Shown here: positions 45,342 through 54,931 of the stretch, piece after piece
Layout: each line of letters starts with the position of its first letter
How positions within the stretch are numbered: the first letter of the stretch is position 1
Origin: Mesostigma viride
Lineage: Eukaryota; Streptophyta; Mesostigmatophyceae; Mesostigmatales; Mesostigmataceae
DNA length: 64,000 nt
Direction: 5' to 3'
Assembly (NCBI GenBank): GCA_009746045.1
Contig: RPFO01000041.1
Location: forward strand, 8,652,348-8,716,347
Notes under the pieces: generated by a model
What the model saw: only the letters and a program-made list of their open reading frames with translations
Told to the model about the DNA's origin: nothing
Database searches by the model: none
Made by a program: the position numbers and the translations under genes

Positions 45342-46814
45342 TTGGGGATTAGCTTCCACGATGTTGCCACTGAAAGCCCCATGTCCTTCCATGATGTTGC
45401 CAGGCACGTCTCAACCGAGGAAGGGCTAGACAATACCCAAGGGGCTATGCTGGCTGCAGGGGAACGATGGTTAGGACTGGGTTGTGTGGAGCCAGTGGAC
45501 CTAGTCCCAAGGGATGGCCGGTTGCTTCGTTTCAAATGGACCTTCCAGATGAAGCCGGTTCCCGGCACTGACAGGAAAGTAGAGTTTGCTAGACCTGTGG
45601 TGCTAGAATTTTCTGGATCTTCTGACCTGCCCTCCTCAGCCCTGACTGCCCCGGGCTTAAATAAAGACACTTGGCGATTGTTAGTGTGCTTTCATCTCGG
45701 GCGCCTCAACAAAGGCTTGCCGCATGGCTCCGCGGTGCTGGATTTTTCTAAGGCCTTCCTTAACGGGGATTCAGATGAGACGGCTAAATTGTGGGAGGGC
45801 ACCACACCGCTGTATGTTAGGACACCCAAGATGTGGGAACCTATTGTGGGCAAGAAGTTCATGAGGTTGGTGAAGGCTGTGGATGGGACCGTGGCCGGGC
45901 CGCGGGCGTGGCGCAAGAGTTTAGAGCGCCTTCTACTTAACTGCGCACGCATGATGTACAGCGACCTGGACCCCTCCTTGTTTGTTGGTGTCTGGAAGGG
46001 GGAGCTCGTGTTTGTTTTCGTGCATGCCGATGACTGTGACTGCCTGGGGCCACGGGAGTGGATTGTGTGGTTCCATTCGCTCGTGCACTCAGTGTACCCT
46101 GTGGGCAAGCTCGTCTTTAGGGAGCCGGGCAAGATCGTGCCCTTCATGGGCATGGACACTATTCTCGATCACGATGAGCAAGGGCAGTGGGTCATGTTGC
46201 TGCATCCTAAGGGTAGCTATGTCCCCGACCTGGTCAAGGAGGTCATGGCCCGCACTGGGCCTATTCTTCCCTCTGAGTGTGGTGCGCTGCGTGGCAAACT
46301 CAATTGGCTTGCGTGTACCACGAGCCCTGACTTGGCTGTCCTTAGTCGGTTGACAGACGATGTTCTCTGCTTGTTGGCCCGCCCGGTTGTAGCTGAGTAT
46401 GTGCAGGCCTCACTGGGGTTGGTCCTGCAGGGTGTTGACTGGGACAAGCCCATCGAGCTAGGGGCTTATTGTGACAGTTCTTTGGATGCGCGGGTGCTCA
46501 CCAAGATGCGTGGTAGGTGTGCGGCTGTTAGCTATATCTCAAACGCTGAACAATCTGCGCCATCCTCCATCTTTGCGTGGTTCTCACGTCTCCACCGCCG
46601 TGTGTATGTGGGGTCGGACACCGCCGAGGCGCGTGCGTACTGCGAGGCTGCAAGTGAGCTCGCGTATTTCCACGCGCTACTCTGCTGGATCCTCAAGCTG
46701 GGCGGTCTCACCACACGCATCGATCGCGTCATGCGTGCACCGACAGCCAAGCGCTGGTGGACTTCATTGAGAACCCCTACGCTCGCACGAGAGACCTTGA
46801 CTTCCTCCGGGTGA
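45342..46814 (+). pseudogene. RT-RNase H of element C
   Basis: Right part of C; in frame with its protease after A is excised. RT: RLLRFKWTFQMKPVPGTDRK, HGSAVLDFSKAFLNGDS (palm Asp), LVKAVDGTVAGPRAWRKSL, LVFVFVHADDCDCLGP (HADD in place of YVDD), ALRGKLNWLACTTSPDLAVL. RNase H: LGAYCDSSLDARVLTKMRGR, VGSDTAEARAYCEAASEL. A 2-bp loss near 46,733 moves the Asp box (TDSQALVDFIENPYARTRDL) to the next frame. Homology stops near LRVKE (46,820), before the usual PADALTK end, so C is truncated on this side too. Confidence 0.78.
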
Positions 46815-47053
46815 AGGAATTTCCCCAAGGGACTGCAGACGCTTCCATTGAGAGTGCAGCCGAGGGGGACGGTAAGGAAGGACAGCTGGCAGGCGTGCGC
46901 GAGCTGGCGGGGGATGTGGCTGACCCTGACTTGGAAGCAGGCAAGGGCCAAGAGTTCCCCCAGAGCACAGGTGGGAATCCTCGAGATGGGGATGACCAAG
47001 ATGGGGCGTGGGGCATTCAAAGGGATAGTCAAGAAGGGAGCACGAGAACGGCT

Positions 47054-47767
47054 ATGAAATGGGTCTTTCTGACGGCCCAGCTCCTATTCTTCCCACTGTG
47101 GTGCCTACTCATATTCGCGCAGTCCATCCCCGTGTACGAGTACCTCCGCTGGGTTGTGAGCTGGCACATCCCCGGCCCTGCCACCAGCCTCTGCCTCTTC
47201 CCCGCCTACTACGTCGCAGTGGCCAGTTTCGTGGTCGCTGGGTTCGTGGCGTCGGTGCTGCTGCGCACGCGGTCAGCGGACGGTTACCGCGGCGTGATCC
47301 CGATCGACCACTCGTGGGGCACGATGCGCTTTTGGCTGAGCACGCAGTTGACCACGCACTGGCAGTTTGGGTTTGTGAACCTGGGCCTGTTCCAGGGCTC
47401 GTTTATTTACAACGAGTTCCACCGGCTCATGGGCATGCGCGTCGGGTCGGGCGTCTATTTGGGGACGTCGAGGGTGAAAGAGCAGGCGATGATAACGATC
47501 GGCGACGGGGCGGTCATCGAGGACCACGCATACCTGCTCGGGCACATGACGCAGGGGGCGGAGAGGTCCCTGGCCGTGAAAGACATCGTGATCGGGGATC
47601 ACTGCCACGTGGGCAAATCCGCGTTTGTGGTCGGTGGGGTCACGATGGAGAGCGGGGCACGGCTCACGCCACTCTCGATGCCGTTGCCGGGGGAGGTCCT
47701 GCCGCCGGGGACGCGGTGGGCGGGCGCGCCCGCCAGGATGCTGCCCGGCCGTGAGGCGATTGTTTAA
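47054..47767 (+). CDS. Membrane-anchored left-handed beta-helix acyltransferase-like protein
   Basis: 237 residues from ATG 47,054 (MKWVFLTAQLLFFPLWCLLI); the frame is open further upstream into the RNase H remnant. Two hydrophobic spans (LLFFPLWCLLIFAQ; YVAVASFVVAGFVASVLL) are followed by a soluble part with hexapeptide-type turns: MRVGSGVYLGTSRVKEQAMI, TIGDGAVIEDHAYL, IVIGDHCHVGKSAFVVGGVT, and the terminal GTRWAGAPARML loop of this family. The style is that of the C-terminal acyltransferase unit of adenylation (NRPS-like/Pls-PosA-type) proteins, of which only the end may remain. GC-rich, like the viral block; origin undecided. Confidence 0.65.
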   Translation: MKWVFLTAQLLFFPLWCLLIFAQSIPVYEYLRWVVSWHIPGPATSLCLFPAYYVAVASFVVAGFVASVLLRTRSADGYRGVIPIDHSWGTMRFWLSTQLTTHWQFGFVNLGLFQGSFIYNEFHRLMGMRVGSGVYLGTSRVKEQAMITIGDGAVIEDHAYLLGHMTQGAERSLAVKDIVIGDHCHVGKSAFVVGGVTMESGARLTPLSMPLPGEVLPPGTRWAGAPARMLPGREAIV

Positions 47768-48004
47768 GGGCGCGACCATTCTTGATATTTGAAGTGTCCA
47801 TGTAGGAATAGGCATTAGGATGTAGGCATTATTTTGGGGGGTCGGGGGAGTCGGGGGTCGGGGGGCCACTGGCGTTTTATCTTCGCGTGTAGCATAGCGC
47901 AGCATTATTACACATGCAGGTCAGCTGGCGCATCTGTACATATCACCGTTCCATTCTAGCTCAATCAGTGTCAATATCGTCATAATCATCCCATGGGATA
48001 CACC
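47768..48004. other. Short non-coding spacer with G-rich run
   Basis: 237 bp after the acyltransferase-like gene. A G-rich tract (GGGGGGTCGGGGGAGTCGGG, near 47,835) might form a quadruplex. No gene seen before PAT element 2. Confidence 0.4.
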
Positions 48005-48736
48005 ATTCTATTAACCGTGGAACTCCAGGGTAACCAGACTCTTTATTAAAACAATGAGTGGAGCACATACAAAAGGCAGGCCACATCCCGGCCGCCGATG
48101 CTCATGGGAACACTTATTGCTTGGCAAAGGCTAGCCTTACCCCCAAACACGCAGGGAGGGTGGGCGGGAAAAGAAAAGAGGCCGACCTTAGCTAGGTGGG
48201 TTTGTTTGTGTCCTTTTTTGCGTGTCATGCGGCCTTGGCCTGGACGGCATTTTTTCGCCACGCAAATGTTGCGTCTGAACAAATGACGCAATGTGGCGTT
48301 CGCATTGCCGGCAGCTTACGTAAGGCTGCCGGGGCTATTAGCTCACATATTGCGTGAGAGAAAGAATCTAGATCTAGTTAATCACTACGCCATGAGCCAA
48401 GAAACCTAGACAGTGGCAGGTTTATATCTCAACGTAGCTCCTGCCACCCGGCCAAGAAAAACTGGCCAAAGTTTTGGCCACGACTGATCCGGATCAGGCC
48501 GCACCGGCCTCAAAAGGTATGTCACGTGAACCCAATAACCTAGCTATAGTGGCTACCCTTCCATCTCACTATAAAGAAACTATGTTCAGAGAACCACGAT
48601 TCTATTAACCGTGGAACTCCAGGGTAACCAGACTCTTTATTAAAACAATGAGTGGAGCACATACAAAAGGCAGGCCACATCCCGGCCGCCGATGCTCATG
48701 GGAACACTTATTGCTTGGCAAAGGCTAGCCTTACCC
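48005..48736 (-). repeat. B2-A2-B1 terminal repeat block of PAT element 2
   Basis: B2 48,005-48,142, A2 48,168-48,600, B1 48,599-48,736. The junction reads CCACGATTCTATTAACC. AATAAAGAGTCTGG in each B copy on the element's strand may be a poly(A) signal. Confidence 0.86.
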
Positions 48737-48808
48737 TTATATCCCTCCCTGGCGATCCATGCCAGGGGCAAAGAACCTAGCATAATGACAGAGAAATGAA
48801 CAACCAAA

Positions 48809-51775
48809 TTAGGTGGAGGGCAATTTCAAAATAGCCCGCCAGGCCCGAGGGGGGCAGGCGGCCATGGCCCGAAGAATAACCTCAGGCAGCTGCACCTCCA
48901 AACTGCGGTGCAAGCCCACATAATGGGCAACCGTGGAGCTGCTAAGCCAGCGCCCCCGGCCCTGGATGTCCCCCATGCTGCGACCCGCGAGGAAATCGTG
49001 AGTGGCACCTCCATGCCGCAGCCCGTGAATGGTGAAAATCTGGGCGACCCCCAAGGCCTGACTCGCAGCCTGCCAAATGCGCCGGAATTGCGGGTAGGTG
49101 AAAGGGAACACGGCCTCCCAAGCGTGCTTACCCGCGATGCAGTGACGGAGGATGGTTTCAGACATCACATCTTCTACCACCACTGACTGAGTCTTGCCCT
49201 TAGAGGTCTTGGTAGACCTCAGCAGTAGGGCGCCCCGTTGAGCCGGCCCAAGCCGAACGTCAGGCTGGAGGCGCACATGGCCAACACGGAGGTTCAGCGC
49301 CTCCGAGATTCGCAGGTAATGGCGGAACACGATGACAACCAGCAGGCCCGCAAGGCGCTGACCTTGCATGACCATCGTGCTGGCAAGTGCAAACGCCGCC
49401 TCCCATGGAATGGGAGGAGGGGCACGGGGGGGCACAAGTGTTTTCCACCCAGCGAGGACGCCACGGGCCAAGTCCCACCGCTTCACCATACCGGGATAAT
49501 AAAGTTGCAACCCCATCAAGGCATTGACACACACTTGGCGGCTGTACCCCCGAAAATGAGCCCAGGCGACATACGCACAAAATGTCTCCTCAAGGGTGTC
49601 AGCTCGTGACGATGACCCGTCCGCCCGCCCACCAGCCTCCCACCAAGTCAAGAGGGAATCAAGACCACGACGGTAGGCCAGCAAAGTAGCCGGCTTTACT
49701 TTCCCCTCTAGCAATGGAAGGTAGCTAACAGGTGCAGGGGGCCCCGGGTTAGGATGGATGCCTTCCGCGGTCAGGTCGCGCACCCAGCCTGCCAAGAAAG
49801 TCGCCATGGATTGGCCGCGAGAAACGCCATCGGCTGGTTGAAGTGCACTCGGCGTCCACACCCACTGGGAACGACTCCCCGTGGCGAGGGTCAGCGCGCA
49901 CAAGCGGCGGCACTGCTTGTTGAGCTTGTGGGATGAGGACCGCCCCTTAGCCAAGCAGCCCAACGCCGCGGTGGAGTCCACCAACCTCACCACCCGCTTG
50001 CCTCGGTTTGCCAAGCTGCGCGCACTCCTCTCCACGCCCTTCACTGCAGCCCGCACCTCCTTCTCGTTGATGTGCATCCCCGGATCCCGCCAACGACTCC
50101 GGACCCCAACCCGCCATTGCTGGCTAGTGATTGCTTGTTGCGCCCGCGCGCTCAGTGGCCTAGGGCCAGCGTAGGCCACCTCACTTGGTATGAGCAAAGT
50201 CGGGTACCCCCGCACCTCTCGTGCCCTCGCCAGCTCCGTCACATCGCCCGGCTCCATGGTTGCGTACACGACACCTTGCCCGTAGGTGGACGCGTCAGAT
50301 GCAACCACCTCACGGGCCAAAGGTGCGCTTCGGTCAACCCTTAGCATGGGAGCCAAGGCCAGGGCACACTCTAACTCCTCCCGCACCCCGGCCCACAGCA
50401 CCCAGGATCGCTGCCCCCACCCTTGCAGGCTGATGAATTTGAAACATTGCTGCCAAATGGACAAGCAGCTGCGGCTTAACATCTGCAGCCACAACCACCG
50501 CCCCAAGACGGCAGCCAGCCCCTCGGCCGTAGCTCGGCCTCGAGTGAGTATAGCCTGCGTGTGGGCGATCACAAGGTTGAGCTGCTTGACCGTTGGTTCC
50601 AGCACGCCGTTCCGTCGGTGCACCACCCCTAGGGCTTCTAGCTCGTCCCCTTCCAGGCTCGCCATCTTAGTCTTCTCCTTAGACGGCACAAGGTTGTTAG
50701 GGAGGTAGCCTTCCTCAATAGCGCGCGTGATGAGCTGGTTCACCGCCTCGCAGGTCCGCCCGTTGCTGGCCACCAAGTCATCAATGGTGATGGACAGCAT
50801 GGGGGCAGGGGGGTTTTCCAGGTCAATCTGAAGCTCCCCGGCGCGCTCCTCCTTGTACTCGATGGCCAAGCGCAGTGGCTGGCCACACTCGTCGCGCACC
50901 AAGGTGAGCTCACCTGCGCTTGAGAGGTAGTTGACCTGGCGCCTCGGATCCAGGGCACCGGTCATGTAGAGCACCATCTCATGGATGGCCTCCCCCAGCG
51001 CCACCGCATGGGAATGTCCCATGGCCAGCACCTTGAGCACGGGCCACACCTTCCGCCTGGGCCCTGCCAGACCTACGCTAGTCGACCACACACTAGGAAG
51101 CCCTTGGTAGTCCCACCACCACTCGGGCACCTCGATGGAATAGTAGTATGACACGAGGTCGCTCTTGGCGCAGTAGCACCAGCCTTTGATGTAGACCTCC
51201 ACGAGGATGCCCAGGTGGGGTAGCAGGATCTTGGGGGGGTCCACCCACAGCAGGTTGCCCAGCTTCCTGTTGACGATGAACCGAAGCTCACCCACCCCCT
51301 TGGCCACTCCAAAGCAGCCATCCACCCACTTGGGCCGCCTCTCCCGGAACGCCACCATGCCCACGCCCGCTGCCCGGCTCATGAGCTTGCCCCATTCAGC
51401 CATGGAGCATCCCCGGCTGGGCTTGGGCACATTCCAATACTTTGCGCTCGCCACGACCGCTGGCTTGATGCAGTTCTCTTCGCTGGCATATATCTCCCGC
51501 CAGCTCGGCCGCATAGCCAACAGGTCGAGCAGCCGTGCCTTCCCCGCCACCTCCGCCTTTGGTAGACTCACCGCGTCCGCGCGCAGTTGTTCATACTTAT
51601 TCTGCTTCCCATATATTGCATCAGCACCTTCTTGCTCCTGGCCTGTCGCAACGCCCCCTACGCGGCGACTGTGCCAGGTGCAGTGCCTCTTGACCCTCGC
51701 AAGGGCCTCCTCCCTCCCCTTAGAGCACGCCCCTCTAGGGTTAGGAGGAGGGTCTTGCCCCCCCCCCACAGCCAA
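48809..51775 (-). CDS. RT-RNase H-tyrosine recombinase polyprotein, PAT element 2
   Basis: About 988 residues in a single frame. RT: FGVAKGVGELRFIVNRKLGN, KSDLVSYYYSIEVPEWWWDY, LSITIDDLVASNGRTC. RNase H: VVASDASTYGQGVVYA, HINEKEVRAAVKGVE, VRLVDSTAALG. The 2A-like EGIHPNPGP lies at about 49,742-49,768. Tyrosine recombinase: LRISEALNLRVGHVRLQ (Arg I), IHGLRHGGATHDF, GRGRWLSSSTVAHYVGLHRS (Tyr). The displayed start (TTG, 51,775) is artificial: homology continues upstream as WLNWLW in the next frame, across a G10 run at about 51,757-51,766, to an MPLR-type start like that of copy 1. It supplies the intact recombinase lacking in copy 1. Confidence 0.88.
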   Translation of the reverse strand: MAVGGGQDPPPNPRGACSKGREEALARVKRHCTWHSRRVGGVATGQEQEGADAIYGKQNKYEQLRADAVSLPKAEVAGKARLLDLLAMRPSWREIYASEENCIKPAVVASAKYWNVPKPSRGCSMAEWGKLMSRAAGVGMVAFRERRPKWVDGCFGVAKGVGELRFIVNRKLGNLLWVDPPKILLPHLGILVEVYIKGWCYCAKSDLVSYYYSIEVPEWWWDYQGLPSVWSTSVGLAGPRRKVWPVLKVLAMGHSHAVALGEAIHEMVLYMTGALDPRRQVNYLSSAGELTLVRDECGQPLRLAIEYKEERAGELQIDLENPPAPMLSITIDDLVASNGRTCEAVNQLITRAIEEGYLPNNLVPSKEKTKMASLEGDELEALGVVHRRNGVLEPTVKQLNLVIAHTQAILTRGRATAEGLAAVLGRWLWLQMLSRSCLSIWQQCFKFISLQGWGQRSWVLWAGVREELECALALAPMLRVDRSAPLAREVVASDASTYGQGVVYATMEPGDVTELARAREVRGYPTLLIPSEVAYAGPRPLSARAQQAITSQQWRVGVRSRWRDPGMHINEKEVRAAVKGVERSARSLANRGKRVVRLVDSTAALGCLAKGRSSSHKLNKQCRRLCALTLATGSRSQWVWTPSALQPADGVSRGQSMATFLAGWVRDLTAEGIHPNPGPPAPVSYLPLLEGKVKPATLLAYRRGLDSLLTWWEAGGRADGSSSRADTLEETFCAYVAWAHFRGYSRQVCVNALMGLQLYYPGMVKRWDLARGVLAGWKTLVPPRAPPPIPWEAAFALASTMVMQGQRLAGLLVVIVFRHYLRISEALNLRVGHVRLQPDVRLGPAQRGALLLRSTKTSKGKTQSVVVEDVMSETILRHCIAGKHAWEAVFPFTYPQFRRIWQAASQALGVAQIFTIHGLRHGGATHDFLAGRSMGDIQGRGRWLSSSTVAHYVGLHRSLEVQLPEVILRAMAACPPRAWRAILKLPST

Positions 51776-52983
51776 TTAAGCCAACGCACTACCTTGCATT
51801 GCAGTGTGTACTCGCGGTGGCGGCGCGTGGCACGCTGTCGCCGGCGTGCCGATCTCACCCTGCCCCACGCGGTGTACGCTGGCCTAAGTGGGTATGGCAG
51901 CGGGAAAAGGGAGCGGTCCCGCTGGGATTCTATTTCCCTACTTGTTGAGCCTTGCTGAGCTTGTCCAAGAGGATGGCAGTTTGGAGAGCTGCCTTGACAG
52001 CCGGGGTGGCTGACAGTGCAGCCTCCTCCCCCAATGGCAGGAGGTGGCTGGCCACCTTCCACCCCCCCCTCCTTGCCCTCCACCTGCAGCAAGGCCGCCA
52101 CCACCCTCATTAGGTACTCCATGCCCACAAGCTCCCCGGCTGCTGAGCCCAGCTCCTTGAGAAGGGTGTCCATGGCCAATGCAATGTTCATGACAATTTT
52201 CCTGTTCTCCATGTTCCGCCAATTTCCAGGCTTTACCGTCATGACCCACGACCGGATTCCCATCCCATTGTCGCTGGCGTCCTCCAACACCCCCGGCAGC
52301 ACCCGCTCCGAAACCCGATATTTCACGCTCTTGGCTCGGCTTGGCAGCGCCACCCCTTTCGAGGCCTTGAAGTGGCTTCCCGCCCCCTCCATTCCTCCCA
52401 GCGCTGCCTTCAAACCTTGCATGAATTTCTCGGCTGCGACCTCCCCCTCCTCGTCCTCCTCGTCGTCCTGATTTTCGGTTTCCGGAGGTGCCCCAACGAA
52501 TGTCGCCAACCTCGCCCTCATTTCCTTTCCGACAGCCCCCCCACCTGCCGAAACCTTGGCCGCGCCTTTCGGCTTGGCCATTTTTCGCTGCGCAGGTGTC
52601 GTTGGTGGCAGCGCCTGATCCTCCTCCTCGTCCGCCGCGAGATCTGCCACGGCCAGCAGTTTTGCCACCAACGTTCCGTTTGGGTCACGTGCGTCCAACA
52701 CGTCGCCAACATCAACGTGATCGGCCAGCAACTGCACGACAGACTTCAGCTGGCTCGAGCTCCACGAGCTGGCGTCCGTCACCCAGTCCTCCGCACCGAA
52801 GACCTGCTCGACTGCCCCCGCCGCCTCTGCGGGGCTGATGCACTTGGCGAGCAGAGTGGCGAGCTGCTTCTTTTTGGCGCTGAAGGCGACTGGCGCGTGA
52901 CTGGCGGCAGCAGCCCGCGGTGTAGGCGTCCCGTCCTCCCCGCGTGCTGCCTGCCCTGCTGTAGCCTTGCGCCCCTTCGGCAT
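51658..52983 (-). CDS. Gag-like ORF1 of PAT element 2 (frameshifted 3' end)
   Basis: Start ATG 52,983 (MPKGRKATAGQAARGEDG). The first 300 residues match copy 1: KQLATLLAKCISPAEAAGAV, acidic linker, RVSERVLPGVLEDASDN, KIVMNIALAMDTLLKELG. A G8 run at about 52,062 shifts the frame; one base restores GWKVASHLLPLGEEAAL and a stop near 51,943 just like copy 1. Residues after that shift, including the read-through into the pol leader (RVRSARRRQRATRRH), are therefore not Gag. True length about 345 residues. Confidence 0.78.
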   Translation of the reverse strand: MPKGRKATAGQAARGEDGTPTPRAAAASHAPVAFSAKKKQLATLLAKCISPAEAAGAVEQVFGAEDWVTDASSWSSSQLKSVVQLLADHVDVGDVLDARDPNGTLVAKLLAVADLAADEEEDQALPPTTPAQRKMAKPKGAAKVSAGGGAVGKEMRARLATFVGAPPETENQDDEEDEEGEVAAEKFMQGLKAALGGMEGAGSHFKASKGVALPSRAKSVKYRVSERVLPGVLEDASDNGMGIRSWVMTVKPGNWRNMENRKIVMNIALAMDTLLKELGSAAGELVGMEYLMRVVAALLQVEGKEGGVEGGQPPPAIGGGGCTVSHPGCQGSSPNCHPLGQAQQGSTSREIESQRDRSLFPLPYPLRPAYTAWGRVRSARRRQRATRRHREYTLQCKVVRWLNWLWGGGKTLLLTLEGRALRGGRRPLRGSRGTAPGTVAA

Positions 52984-53070
52984 TGCTGCTCAGGGCCAAA
53001 AATGGCTCCGACAGTACAGGTTCGTCAAACCAGAGGTTCGTTTCCCCTGGCTTGCTGTCGCCGCCCTCGT

Positions 53071-53503
53071 GAAAAGAAAAGAGGCCGACCTTAGCTAGGT
53101 GGGTTTGTTTTTGTCCCTTTTTGCGTGTCATGCGGCCTTGGCCTGGACGGCATTTCTTCGCCACGCAAATGTTGCGTCTGAACAAATGACGCAATGTGGC
53201 GTTCGAATTGCCGGCAGCTTACGTAAGGCTGCCGGGGCTATTAGCTCACATATTGCGTGAGAGAAAGAATCTAGATCTAGTTAATCACTGCGCCATGAGC
53301 CAAGAAACCTAGACAGTGGCAGGTTTATATCTCAACGTAGCTCCTGCCACCTGGCCAAGAAAAACTGGCCAAAGTTTTGGCCACGACTGATCCGGATCAG
53401 GCCGCACCGGCCTCAAAAGGTATGTCACGTGAACCCAATAACCTAGCTATAGCGGCTACCCTTCCATCTCACTATAAAGAAACTAGGTTCAGAGAACCAC
53501 GAT
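53071..53503 (-). repeat. Split direct repeat A1 of PAT element 2
   Basis: 433 bp, nearly identical to 48,168-48,600. It includes an inverted repeat around AGCTTACGTAAGGCT and a GGCCAAAGTTTTGGCC palindrome. Confidence 0.85.
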
Positions 53504-54204
53504 ACAACTGCTTGCCAGTTGAGAGCAGCAGGCCAGCAACTGCATGCATGCAGCGAAGGAGCCGTGTTTGTCCGTGCTCCAGAGATGCAGCCCCGTTTGT
53601 GTATATTGCCGCGTGGCAGCCAGTTTTTGTCCTGTACCATTTTTATTTATTTATATGGTACATATGTGCACTGTGTATTATACTGCTGTAGTGTCGTGGG
53701 TATTGTATTTTATTAAGTACATAACCATCGGACATCGAGTAGTGATATTGCAATATATTAGCCCTATATCATTGTGTGACCGCCTGCCGGTGTCACGTGG
53801 GTGCCAATACAAAGTGCCAATACCGATTGACACTTTTTCCTCAGCAAAACCTTATGGTATAGTACAAAGGTATAGCGTATCACTTGATACACTGCAAGCT
53901 ATAGGGCACGAGCCATGGATATATGCCTACCTCATGCATGCATGTGCTAATCTTATGCATGAGCTTGCAATGCGGCAGGCCTGCAGGCACTAGGATGGCA
54001 ATGCTTTAATATTCATATGCGTCTGGCATGCATGCATGCATTCGATCATCCACGAGCCACAAGCCACGAGGTAGCCATGGCTGACGGCGGAGCTCATAAC
54101 TTTCACGTTTGGGCACCAAAGTCGGCTGTGAATATCACTATCGCTTCGTCTTTCTAAGACGCACACGCTGATATATTTTTCCGAAACTAAAACGCAATAT
54201 TTTG
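53504..54204. other. AT-rich non-coding DNA
   Basis: About 700 bp without a convincing frame; a few CATGCATG runs. It looks like ordinary intergenic or decayed TE DNA. Confidence 0.4.
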
Positions 54205-54565
54205 ATGAGCAAACGCTCGACTACGCAACGCAGCCTGGCGGCTGCGATGAGCCAAGAAAATTCGCCTGCAGCTCCGGCTGTAGTTCTGCCCGGCCTGCCA
54301 GGCAGCTCGGCCACTACCCAATTGTTGGTAGTGCACTTTGCTCCTAGCTGCGGCCTCGCCATCGGCATCGCCAGATCCTAAACGCAGTCGCCCAGCAGCC
54401 GAAGGAGGGTTTTCACGCCGCACAGAACCGCGCTTTCGGCCCCAACCTTTCAAGGTCGACGATCACGACTGGACCAACATGTCCCCGGCAACTGCCCTGC
54501 ATTGCCTCTTCTTCGGGGACTACGCCTCGCTTTACGACCTGTGCATCCATCTCGACAGCATCAAC
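54205..54565 (+). pseudogene. Possible N-terminal Gag fragment hit by element A copy 2
   Basis: An ATG at 54,205 (MSKRSTTQRSLAAAMSQENS) opens a basic, Ala/Pro/Ser-rich frame that stops at 54,380. The next frame then reads PSASPDPKRSRPAAEGGFSR and VDDHDWTNMSPATALHCLFF up to the LTR at 54,566. The composition (basic disordered start, then Trp/Leu helix) fits a retrotransposon Gag N-terminus, but there is no zinc knuckle. Identity is not established. Confidence 0.3.
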
Positions 54566-54912
54566 AGTTGAGTAACTCTAGAGCCCTAGGATCTGGCTCT
54601 AACTTCCCCATGTCCGTCCGCACGCCTTCCGCTAGCGTCCGCTAAGCCGCCGGCTATAATCCGGCGGTCCGATGCGGTCGACCGGTCTAAGGGCGGCGCC
54701 TAGGGCTGGCGCCACCTAGGCCCCAGTCCGGGGCCTTATCCGGGTCGGTACGGACAGCTAGCCTGTCCCACGGTTACGGCTAACCGGATAGGCTTTGCTG
54801 GCTAAGACATAAACCAGTGGTTGGCCAGCTCCGACAGCAGTTCTCTGTGTTCACCTTCTCACAAGCTCAACGTGACCGACCGCCATAGCTTAGCCGGTCG
54901 GGGGCTTTAACT
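54566..54912 (+). repeat. 5' LTR of element A copy 2
   Basis: AGTTGAGTAACTC ... CTTTAACT, with a few substitutions and two extra bases relative to the LTRs of copy 1 (for example GGGGGCTTTAACT). Confidence 0.88.
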
Positions 54913-54931
54913 TGTATTCATAAAAATCCCG

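Larger units (their letters stand above)
48005..53503 (-). mobile_element. PAT/DIRS-type tyrosine-recombinase retrotransposon, copy 2
   Basis: 5,499 bp on the minus strand with the same split direct repeat plan: A1 53,071-53,503, genes, B1 48,599-48,736, A2 48,168-48,600, B2 48,005-48,142 (A 433 bp, B 138 bp). B ends and A begins on the shared AT. The ends (GGTTAATAGAAT and TCGTGGTTCTCTGAAC) match copy 1 closely, but the A repeats are otherwise different, so it is a related subfamily. It lies outside viral DNA, among host-type TEs. Confidence 0.9.

Noticed and set aside
48005-53503. DIRS-type inverted terminal repeats
   Set aside because: The repeats are direct and split (A1-B1-A2-B2), so the element belongs with PAT/Ngaro-like types rather than DIRS1 proper.
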